Assembly (NCBI GenBank): GCA_009914645.1
Contig: VFLB01000277.1
Location: 1 to 5,183, forward strand
Reading direction: 5' to 3'
Length of the DNA: 5,183 bases
Source: Synechococcaceae bacterium Bin_79_3
GTDB taxonomy: Bacteria; Cyanobacteriota; Cyanobacteriia; PCC-6307; Cyanobiaceae
Shown: one piece after another, positions 1 through 5,183 of the stretch
How the letters are laid out: each line of letters begins with the position of its first letter
How positions within the stretch are numbered: the first letter of the stretch is position 1
Notes under the pieces: model-generated
What the model saw: only the letters and a program-made list of their open reading frames with translations
Databases searched by the model: none
Told to the model about the DNA's origin: nothing
Made by a program: the position numbers and the translations under genes

Positions 1-281
1 AGCAACTTTTTCCGTATATTAGCAAGAGCAATCATTTGTTCTGCGCCATCAACACCTTTTACAATTAATTTAGGCCATTGTTTTGCAGCCAGCTCGCTAA
101 TATTTCCAGGTCCGCAACCTAGATCAATTAGTAGCGGGCCAATTCCTTCTGGAAATTCTTGCGCCACCCAACTCATTAAGCTTGAATCAGCTGAGCTGAA
201 ATCCGCAGCCGCGTATGCCTCTGCCTGCTCGATTCCATTCATCAGCTCTGGTTCAACTACTCTATTTAGAGATTCATCCAT
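1..281 (-). CDS. Class I SAM-dependent methyltransferase, N-terminal part (runs off left edge)
   Basis: Reading the minus strand from the ATG at 281-279 gives 93 residues with no stop before the window edge, so the C-terminal part is missing. Residues 51-62 read LIDLGCGPGNIS, a clear motif I (the glycine-rich SAM-binding loop) of Rossmann-fold class I methyltransferases. About 15 residues later, KGVDGAEQMIALA (75-87) fits the acidic end of strand beta2 (D78, the expected ribose-binding position) and the following helix. The N-terminus carries a VEPELMNG stretch and an AYAAADFSSAD stretch before the fold begins. The start is chosen as the most upstream ATG that keeps this leader; no good Shine-Dalgarno is visible, and M14 is an alternative. 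The substrate cannot be told, because the specificity region lies outside the window. It is divergent from the small gene at 297, with 15 bases between the starts. The family call is firm; the reaction beyond methyl transfer is unknown. Confidence 0.87.
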   Translation of the reverse strand, partial: MDESLNRVVEPELMNGIEQAEAYAAADFSSADSSLMSWVAQEFPEGIGPLLIDLGCGPGNISELAAKQWPKLIVKGVDGAEQMIALANIRKKL

Positions 282-296
282 GATTTAGGCAAAGCG

Positions 297-554
297 ATGG
301 CTGGAATTAGAGATCAAGCTTTTATGACAACCTGCGGTCGCCTTGCTACCCACTTAAATCTAAGTGCTGCAACTGCAAGACAGAGAGTGGATTATCAAGC
401 AGCGCAGGAGGGCATCCGTGATGCAGCTGGCAAATTAATTATCGCCGAAAGGATGCTGGAGGCAGCAAAGCTAGGAAGCGATAAACAGGGCAAACTTTTA
501 GATGCTCAATTAAATGCTCTTGAATCAGAAGCTAATTTTATGGATGAGGATTGA
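297..554 (+). CDS. Small helical protein of unknown function, HTH-like N-terminal half
   Basis: This 85-residue protein is not assigned to a named family. It resembles small conserved hypothetical proteins of marine and freshwater picocyanobacteria, but that is from memory and unchecked. Residues 13-31 (CGRLATHLNLSAATARQRV) have the spacing of a helix-turn-helix: an LAxxL helix, an LS turn, then a TxRxRV helix. DNA binding is possible but unproven. Residues 33-75 look like a charged amphipathic helix, and the tail is acidic (MDED). There is no signal peptide or membrane segment. The ATG at 297 has only a weak upstream AGG (287-289); M10 (ATG at 324) is a possible internal start. The frame is closed upstream by a TAG at 267-269. 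It is followed after 6 bases by the PAP/fibrillin gene, so it is probably the first gene of that operon. Its composition and spacing argue for a real gene. Confidence 0.75.
   Translation: MAGIRDQAFMTTCGRLATHLNLSAATARQRVDYQAAQEGIRDAAGKLIIAERMLEAAKLGSDKQGKLLDAQLNALESEANFMDED
546..550 (+). promoter_or_regulatory. Ribosome binding site for the PAP/fibrillin gene
   Basis: GAGGA lies 10 bases before the ATG at 561, inside the last codons of the preceding small gene. It is the only Shine-Dalgarno-like sequence near this start and supports choosing 561. The location within the upstream gene is consistent with linked translation of the two genes. Confidence 0.5.
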
Positions 555-560
555 TTTTAG

Positions 561-1103
561 ATGGCCCAATTTAATGGTTCTTCCCTTGTAGAAATATTGA
601 AGTGCGGCAAAGCTATTACTTCAACAGTATTACCAATATTTACGCAATTGGAACAAGATCAGCCTTGTAATCTAGATCTTCAAGTTGATCAGTTAGAAGC
701 GGTCTGGGAATTGCGTTGGAGCAGTAGCAGCCTGCCTTACCTGCAGGTGCAGCCCTGGTTTGAAAATCTTCAAATTTTATTACCTAGCGAAGGGCGAGCA
801 ATGAACCTTTTGAGGCTACCAGGACCTTTTGGCCAGCTTGGCGGAATATCAGTATTAGCAGAACTGCAAATTGAGGCGCCAAGCCGAGTTGGTGTGCGTT
901 TTATTAAAGGTGGCTGGATTGGTCCACAACTTGCACCCTTTAGGCCACAGCTACTTGCTGGCATTAATCAAAATTTTCCGGCTTGGCTAGACATAACCCA
1001 TCTCAGTGATGATTTGCGGTTGTGCCGCGGCAGTAACGGCACCATGTTCGCTTTAATTAGGAGAACAGATCTAAAACCTCACGAGTTAATGCCTCCGCTA
1101 TGA
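561..1103 (+). CDS. PAP/fibrillin (plastid lipid-associated protein) family protein
   Basis: The 180-residue product matches the PAP/fibrillin family, lipocalin-like proteins of plastoglobules, thylakoids and cyanobacteria thought to bind lipids, quinones or carotenoids. What is seen: a helical N-terminus (about 8-32); the family's strand 'WELRWSSSSLPYL' (49-61), comparable to the usual W-E-L-x-Y-(S/T)-S-S block; a run of short beta-like segments (68-116); and the diagnostic C-terminal block 141-168, with W-L-D-I-T-H-L-x-D-D-L-R near its start, R156-G157 and the ending MFALIRR. That block corresponds to the family's 'W-L-D-x-T-Y-L-D-x-D-L-R-x-x-R-G' signature. Length is typical of a one-domain cyanobacterial member. 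There is no signal peptide, so it is probably cytosolic or peripherally bound to membrane. It follows the small gene by 6 bases and overlaps the Rieske oxygenase gene by 4 bases (ATGA, 1100-1103), pointing to coupled translation. The ligand is unknown. Confidence 0.86.
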   Translation: MAQFNGSSLVEILKCGKAITSTVLPIFTQLEQDQPCNLDLQVDQLEAVWELRWSSSSLPYLQVQPWFENLQILLPSEGRAMNLLRLPGPFGQLGGISVLAELQIEAPSRVGVRFIKGGWIGPQLAPFRPQLLAGINQNFPAWLDITHLSDDLRLCRGSNGTMFALIRRTDLKPHELMPPL

Positions 1104-2413
1104 CAGAACTCCCTCAAAAAAATCTCTGGCGAGATCAATGGTATCCAGTGGCATTTTTGCGAGATTTAAATCCTCAAAAACCAAGTCGTTTTATCCTATT
1201 AGCTGAACCATTGGTGCTCTGGTTTGATCGCCAAGAGGGCTTATGGAAAGCATTCAGCGATCGCTGCCCCCATCGTCTTGCCTCCTTATCTGAAGGGCGC
1301 ATAAACGCAAATGGTGAATTGGAATGTCCATATCATGGTTGGAGTTTTAACGGCAGAGGGGACTGTGTAAATCTGCCCCAAAGTTCATCAAAGCTTCCAA
1401 GCAGTGTGAGGGCAAACTGTAGAGAATTTGCCACTGGCACTGGCCAAGGGTTGCTGTTTGTTTTTAGTGGCGATTCAAATCAGGCCTCCAATCAAACAAT
1501 TCCTTTAGTTCCTGTGCTTGATGAACCTGATTGGTTTTTGCAAGATACATTTAGAGATCTTCCTTACGACAGTATTACTCTGCTTGAAAATGTATTGGAT
1601 GTGAGCCATGTCCCCTTTACCCATCACGCCACAGTTGGCAAGCGAACAAATGCCGGACCTGTTGAACTTGAAGTTTTAGATGAAGGGCCGCAGGGATTTG
1701 TTGGTTTATGGCAAGAGGGGCCTCGAAAAGGCAGTTTAGGGCCGCAACACACCACATTCCAAGCACCAGCATTAATGTGGCACGATTTAACCGCTAAAGG
1801 TTTTGCTCGTATCCTCACAGTGGTTTATGCCACCCCCACCACAGCTGGAAATTGTCGTTTATTTGCTCGTTTTCCATTTAAGTTTGACAAACCAATAACA
1901 GCAAAACTCTTAGCATTGCGGCCAATGTGGCTGCAACATATTGGAAATAATTTAGTTTTAGAAGATGATCAAATATTCCTACATCATCAGGAACGTAACA
2001 TTAATGCAGCTGGAGGTTCGTCTGCTTTAGCGAAGGCTTGCTACCTACCAACCAGTGCTGATAAATATGTAATTGCATTCCATCGCTGGATTAACACCTA
2101 TGCCGGCTTAGCGTTTCCAAATACTATTTTAGCAGCTGAATTATCACGTGAGGAATTGCTAGATCGCTACAACTCACATACCAAATCATGCGCAAGCTGC
2201 AGCACTGCACTAAAACGACTTGAGTTTATTGATACTATAAGCCCATGGATGGTAATTGGTTTAATAGTTGCTGCATTCAGCTCTAAAACTTTGCTTCTAA
2301 AAGGTAGTCTTTTATTAATAGCGTTTATAATATTTGGCATTGGTCAACAAATAAAGCGATGGGTAAAACTGCTCCGCATTGGAGATGGTTTGCCACCTAG
2401 AAATCATCCTTGA
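1100..2413 (+). CDS. Rieske [2Fe-2S] non-heme iron oxygenase, pheophorbide a oxygenase/LLS1/Tic55-like, membrane anchored
   Basis: Family members activate O2 at a mononuclear iron using electrons passed through a Rieske cluster; plant relatives include pheophorbide a oxygenase (LLS1), PTC52 and Tic55. In this 437-residue protein the Rieske motif is complete: C56-x-H58, 17 residues, C76-x2-H79 (CPYHGW). The mononuclear iron site is visible as ENVLDVSHVPFTHH (163-176), with H170 and H175 as ligands and D289 or D290 (in LEDDQIF) as the likely third. A C-terminal SCASC segment gives C364-x2-C367, the CxxC conserved in the PAO/PTC52/Tic55 group, where it is a thioredoxin-linked site. Two hydrophobic segments follow (about 382-396 and 398-415), then a basic tail: a membrane anchor of the usual architecture. 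There is no transit or signal peptide. The start overlaps the stop of the PAP/fibrillin gene (ATGA) and has no good Shine-Dalgarno of its own, so translation is probably coupled. All key residues are present, so it should be active. The substrate is unknown; a pigment or other thylakoid compound is inference only. Confidence 0.93.
   Translation: MTELPQKNLWRDQWYPVAFLRDLNPQKPSRFILLAEPLVLWFDRQEGLWKAFSDRCPHRLASLSEGRINANGELECPYHGWSFNGRGDCVNLPQSSSKLPSSVRANCREFATGTGQGLLFVFSGDSNQASNQTIPLVPVLDEPDWFLQDTFRDLPYDSITLLENVLDVSHVPFTHHATVGKRTNAGPVELEVLDEGPQGFVGLWQEGPRKGSLGPQHTTFQAPALMWHDLTAKGFARILTVVYATPTTAGNCRLFARFPFKFDKPITAKLLALRPMWLQHIGNNLVLEDDQIFLHHQERNINAAGGSSALAKACYLPTSADKYVIAFHRWINTYAGLAFPNTILAAELSREELLDRYNSHTKSCASCSTALKRLEFIDTISPWMVIGLIVAAFSSKTLLLKGSLLLIAFIIFGIGQQIKRWVKLLRIGDGLPPRNHP
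1257..1264. repeat. HIP1 octameric palindrome GCGATCGC
   Basis: One exact GCGATCGC lies in the Rieske oxygenase gene, just before the codons for the first Rieske ligand pair (C56-x-H58). This octamer is strongly over-represented in many cyanobacterial genomes, so it fits the taxonomic guess. One copy in 5 kb is only weak evidence. Confidence 0.6.
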
Positions 2414-4929
2414 GTAGTTAATTTAATCCTATTTTTTGCAATAAGTGAGGCCGCAAAGTTAGGATCACAGCTAAATACTAAAAGTTGCAATCCTTGTTCT
2501 TCGCCCCTGCATAACAAGGCCGAAAGACCGTCCCATCGGCTTGGATCCACATTACTAAAAGCATCATCAAATACAAGTGGCAAGCAGCCGTTATATGCAC
2601 CTGCCAATACCTCAGCCATGGACAGTCTCAGGGCAGCAGCTAGTAATTCTTTGCTACCACCACTAAGAACAGAAAACGGCCAAGCAACACCCGTAGCACC
2701 TCTTTGCCATTTTAAATTTAAAAAACCCTTTGTACTCTGATATTCAATACTGCTGCGCGTTGTATTTTTGCAGCAGCAATTTAGATAATCATCTAACCGC
2801 TTTATCACTGGAGCGGTATATTGCAGAGCCATTGCTGTTTGTTCATCTTGTAATAGCTGCCTAAGTAAATCCAACATTAATGCATCTTTTTCAAGCCTTA
2901 TTCTTTCTGTGCTGCTATTTTCTAAAGCTGCTTCCAATTGATCCAGCAACGCAAAACGATCGTTAATGCCATCATTCCTTAATAAAACTCCCAACGCAGC
3001 AAGTTGCTGCAAGAGCTCTTCCCTCTGTTTTTGAGCCGATTCAATATTTACAAGCAGGTTATTAGGTTTAAAGTTTTGAAGTTGCGCTTCAAATCCTTTC
3101 CGCTTACTATCTAATTCAGCTTCTGCTTTTTTAGTTACACTTAGTTGCTCATCTATTTGCTTATTATCTCCATGGCGAAGCATCAAATCCTTCAATAAAG
3201 TTTCAACTAGCAATAGTTGTTGCTGCTTGGTATTCAAGCCATTGGATCGATCATCTAGCTCTGTCTGGACTTGACTGAGCTGTTGATCAAGCCTATTAAA
3301 CTCAAGCCGCCGTTCTCGACCCACCGGTAAAAGCAAATCTAGTTTTTTCTTCATATCCTCAAGGGAAGCATTATTAATTTCACATTTTGGTAATTGTTGT
3401 AGCGTAAACTTTATTAGTTGTGCATCTTCATTACTATTCTCTTCCATTAAGCGTTTTCTTTCATTTTCTATCTCGCTGCGTTTCCTTTCTAGGCGCATTG
3501 CTGCCTCCACATCAATTACCCCAAGCCGTTCCAGTTCGGCATCTATTTGTATTTTAAGTTCCTGTCCCTTGGTTTCAGCCTCTTCAACCCTGCCTCCAGC
3601 ACCTGGCTCGAGCCGTAATTTAAAACTAGGGGTTTGCAGTAAGCTCGATACGCTTAAGGAATATGTGGAACCTGGTGATAACGGTTCTCCATTTAGCAAC
3701 ACCTCAGAGTCAGCTTGTAGTAATTCCAGCTTTGTTGAGAAGGATTTCATTGTAATTTCGGTTATTTGTAACTGCTGTTGCTGCCAACGTAATAATTCAA
3801 TATTCTCCAATGTTATTTGAGGCATCTGTTGTAGATAATTATCTAATTCAAATATTTTCCGGGATTTAATCTCCTGCTCCTTTAGGCGCTTTTGCAAGCT
3901 TAATACTTTAATTGCCTGCTGCAATTGTTCGGCCTCTTTCAGCGCTAGTTCAAGTTGTTGATTTGCATATAATCTGCGCTGTTTCAACATTAAGTATTTA
4001 GATTTAAGTTCTTTAATTAAGGCGAGCTCTGGCTTAAGTTCATTTTTTAAATTCATGGAGCTCTGAGCTAATTCAACTAGTTTTTGTTTTATTTCAACTA
4101 ACGAATTAAGATCTTTTTGTATCTCTTGTCTCTGCAGTTGAAGCGGTTCTAACAATTTCAACAAAGGTATTACACGATCCAATTCGTCTAATTTTGATTT
4201 AGCTAGTTGCTGATCGGATTCTGCTTGTTTTTGATCTAGTAATTGTTTATTGAGGTTCTGCAATTGTTGTTTGGCAATTTCTTCTGCCTGTTGTGCTTCT
4301 GCTAAGGCTGAGCCAGCACGACCGATTCGTCCCTTTTCAGTATGCGAAGAGCTCCAGCGTTGTTGCACGAGTTCAACAACGCGGCGATCAACTTGAGACT
4401 GAACCCCAAGCTGACCAGAGATCTGCAATTGCTCCAATAAGCGAGCTTGATCGATGGCGTTAGCACCAAGGTCGAGGGGGTTAAGTCCTGCATTTCCTTG
4501 CCAAACCCAGAGGTGGCCCCACCTTTCTTTCATCTGTTCCCCTTGGCGGGCCCGTTGTACGGGGCCCGCCCCCACCAATTCAGCCAGGCGCTCCTCTGCT
4601 TTATCCCCTTGCCAAGAGCTACCAATGGAGCTAATTAAGCTGCTGCTGCCCCTTGATCCAGCAAATCGTTTATGCAAAGTGAAGCTGATGCCTTCAGCCT
4701 CAAATCTCAGCGTTAGCTCGGGATCACCTCCGCCGGGCTGGGGGCGCATCTCATCAAGCAGGCCTCCAGAGCTGCGGCTGGGGAGAAATAAAGCTCGATG
4801 GAGGGCCTCAACCAAGGTGCTTTTGCCTGTTTCATTTGCACCTTCTAGTACCGTTATCCCTAAACCAAATTCCAGCGAAAGCTCACGATGCAAACGGTAA
4901 TTACTGAGCTTTAGGCCGGTGATCCTCAT
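2404..4929 (-). CDS. SMC/Rad50/SbcC-like coiled-coil ATPase, hookless (YhaN-type)
   Basis: This 841-residue protein has the split ABC-type ATPase layout of Rad50/SbcC/SMC proteins. N-terminal lobe: Walker A GANETGKST (30-38), typical of the RecF/Rad50 group, and a Q-loop in LWVWQG (140-145, Q144). Long helical, Q/E/K/L-rich arms run about 205-405 and 450-700. C-terminal lobe: ABC signature LSGGSKE (755-761), Walker B LPLVFDD (783-789), D-loop SNVDPSR (792-798), and a last strand LLVFSCDP (816-823) with D822 where a His is usual. The coiled-coil arms contain no CxxC, so there is no zinc hook; a Gly/Pro/Ser-rich stretch (about 408-446) sits near the midpoint. It is shorter than E. coli SbcC (about 1,050 residues) and closer in style to Bacillus YhaN. 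The likely role is DNA end processing or repair with a partner nuclease, inferred from family and context. The start lies one base after the upstream gene's stop, without a clear Shine-Dalgarno, so coupling is likely. The 3' end overlaps the convergent Rieske gene by 10 bases. Confidence 0.9.
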   Translation of the reverse strand: MRITGLKLSNYRLHRELSLEFGLGITVLEGANETGKSTLVEALHRALFLPSRSSGGLLDEMRPQPGGGDPELTLRFEAEGISFTLHKRFAGSRGSSSLISSIGSSWQGDKAEERLAELVGAGPVQRARQGEQMKERWGHLWVWQGNAGLNPLDLGANAIDQARLLEQLQISGQLGVQSQVDRRVVELVQQRWSSSHTEKGRIGRAGSALAEAQQAEEIAKQQLQNLNKQLLDQKQAESDQQLAKSKLDELDRVIPLLKLLEPLQLQRQEIQKDLNSLVEIKQKLVELAQSSMNLKNELKPELALIKELKSKYLMLKQRRLYANQQLELALKEAEQLQQAIKVLSLQKRLKEQEIKSRKIFELDNYLQQMPQITLENIELLRWQQQQLQITEITMKSFSTKLELLQADSEVLLNGEPLSPGSTYSLSVSSLLQTPSFKLRLEPGAGGRVEEAETKGQELKIQIDAELERLGVIDVEAAMRLERKRSEIENERKRLMEENSNEDAQLIKFTLQQLPKCEINNASLEDMKKKLDLLLPVGRERRLEFNRLDQQLSQVQTELDDRSNGLNTKQQQLLLVETLLKDLMLRHGDNKQIDEQLSVTKKAEAELDSKRKGFEAQLQNFKPNNLLVNIESAQKQREELLQQLAALGVLLRNDGINDRFALLDQLEAALENSSTERIRLEKDALMLDLLRQLLQDEQTAMALQYTAPVIKRLDDYLNCCCKNTTRSSIEYQSTKGFLNLKWQRGATGVAWPFSVLSGGSKELLAAALRLSMAEVLAGAYNGCLPLVFDDAFSNVDPSRWDGLSALLCRGEEQGLQLLVFSCDPNFAASLIAKNRIKLTTQG
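4545..4570. repeat. Perfect 9-bp GC-rich inverted repeat inside the ATPase gene
   Basis: GGCGGGCCC (4545-4553) and GGGCCCGCC (4562-4570) are exact reverse complements separated by 8 bases. They could form a strong hairpin in DNA or in the ATPase mRNA, at codons about 120-128 (A-G-P-V-Q-R-A-R). No T-run follows on either strand, so it is not an intrinsic terminator. It may simply reflect GC-rich Gly/Pro/Arg/Ala codons in this segment. Confidence 0.6.
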
Positions 4930-4930
4930 C

Positions 4931-5183
4931 TCAATTCAATTTGCCGCAAGCACCATGCAGTTCCCGCAGAGCGAGCAGTGCGAGTTCCGCCTTCTCAGTG
5001 TCCTCAGATTCAGTAAGGCTTAATAAGCGTTGGGCCACTCTTGCAACTAGTGGATCGCCGCTTCGCCCAATGAGTTGCTGCAATTCATTTTCATTAGGTG
5101 TGAGCTTAATGCGATCACGCAATTTCAGGCGTAATAGCCGAGCTTCAAGTTGTTCCAATTTGTTTTGCAGTTGAACTCCAGCT
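4931..5183 (-). CDS. C-terminal end of an upstream partner gene, possibly SbcD/Mre11-like nuclease (partial)
   Basis: The minus-strand frame is open from the window edge to a TGA at 4933-4931 and encodes 83 residues. A TTG at 5158-5156 could be read as a start, but eight more in-frame residues (AGVQLQNK) continue to the edge, so this is better taken as the end of a longer gene. The visible part is mostly helical and charged: a heptad-like start (LEQLEARLLRLKLRDRIKL), a polar break TPNEN, then helices with leucine-rich spacing, ending GACGKLN. No phosphoesterase motif is visible; those would lie upstream. The inference of a nuclease rests on position: SbcD/Mre11-type genes commonly sit immediately before the SbcC/Rad50-type gene, and here the spacing is one base (TGA-G-ATG). 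The helical tail would suit a segment that docks on the ATPase coiled coil, as the Mre11/SbcD C-terminus does. Identity is moderate to low confidence; that it is coding is much more certain. Confidence 0.55.
   Translation of the reverse strand, partial: AGVQLQNKLEQLEARLLRLKLRDRIKLTPNENELQQLIGRSGDPLVARVAQRLLSLTESEDTEKAELALLALRELHGACGKLN

Noticed and set aside
240..275. Sigma-70-like promoter for the small gene (TATTTA at 264-269 region)
   Set aside because: No -35 element at acceptable spacing; the match is too weak in AT-rich coding sequence to report.
1022..1042. Palindrome TGCCGCGGCA (1023-1032) and a GTGCCG/CGGCAC 6-bp stem
   Set aside because: Inside the conserved C-terminal block of the PAP/fibrillin gene and explained by Cys-Arg-Gly/Asn-Gly-Thr codons; no following T-run.
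1624..1818. Minus-strand 64-codon frame inside the Rieske oxygenase gene
   Set aside because: Antisense to well-conserved oxygenase sequence, no ribosome binding site, no family resemblance.
2414..2436. T-run after the Rieske stop (ATTTTTTG, 2431-2438) as a possible intrinsic terminator
   Set aside because: No convincing stem precedes it; the T-run is also explained as codons of the ATPase C-terminus on the minus strand.
2955..2964. Palindrome AACGATCGTT as a possible operator or HIP1 relative
   Set aside because: A single 10-bp palindrome deep in the ATPase coding sequence, not an exact HIP1 octamer and not repeated elsewhere in the window.
4454..4900. Plus-strand 148-codon open frame opposite the N-terminal part of the ATPase gene
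   Set aside because: It lies wholly antisense to the conserved Walker A/Q-loop region; the translation is low-complexity Ser/Pro/Arg-rich with no recognisable domain, typical of a shadow frame in GC-rich coding DNA.
4931..5158. Stand-alone 75-residue gene starting at TTG 5158
   Set aside because: The frame remains open upstream to the window edge and no Shine-Dalgarno precedes the TTG, so it is better read as the end of a longer gene.
4941..5174. Plus-strand 77-codon frame opposite the partial upstream partner gene
   Set aside because: Ser/Arg/Cys-rich shadow translation; the minus-strand frame is open to the edge, helical, and spaced one base from the ATPase start, which is far more gene-like.

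Overview
The window most likely comes from a unicellular cyanobacterium, probably of the Synechococcus/Prochlorococcus/Cyanobium group. Three things point there: a plastid-lipid-associated (PAP/fibrillin) protein, a pheophorbide-a-oxygenase-like Rieske oxygenase with the C-terminal CxxC and membrane anchor typical of oxygenic phototrophs, and one HIP1 octamer (GCGATCGC). Base composition is moderate and uneven. Gene density is very high: the only non-coding stretches are 15, 6 and 1 bases long. No RNA gene, CRISPR array, insertion sequence or phage gene was seen.

Layout. Positions 1-281 (minus) hold the N-terminal 93 residues of a class I SAM-dependent methyltransferase that runs off the left edge. 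Only 15 bases away, in the opposite direction, starts a plus-strand cluster of three genes: a small helical protein of unknown function (297-554), a PAP/fibrillin-family protein (561-1103), and a Rieske non-heme iron oxygenase of the PaO/LLS1/Tic55 type (1100-2413). The last two overlap by four bases (ATGA), so they are probably translationally coupled. A thylakoid or membrane-associated job, with lipid or pigment handling next to a membrane-anchored oxygenase, is a reasonable inference. The substrate is unknown.

The right half is on the minus strand: an 841-residue SMC/Rad50/SbcC-like ATPase (2404-4929), preceded by the last 83 residues of another protein (4931-5183, open at the window edge). 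One base separates the two. In SbcDC/Mre11-Rad50-type operons the nuclease gene sits in this position, so the partial gene may be the end of an SbcD-like metallophosphoesterase nuclease, but the visible part carries no catalytic motif. The ATPase has Walker A, Q-loop, ABC signature, Walker B and D-loop motifs. It lacks a zinc hook; the middle of its coiled coil holds a short Gly/Pro/Ser-rich, probably beta, segment instead. The Rieske and ATPase genes converge and overlap tail to tail by 10 bases, leaving no room for an ordinary terminator between them.

Most of the content belongs to known families. The features most worth a second look are the hookless Rad50-like ATPase, the fibrillin-oxygenase coupling, and the small unknown protein with a helix-turn-helix-like segment at the head of that operon.
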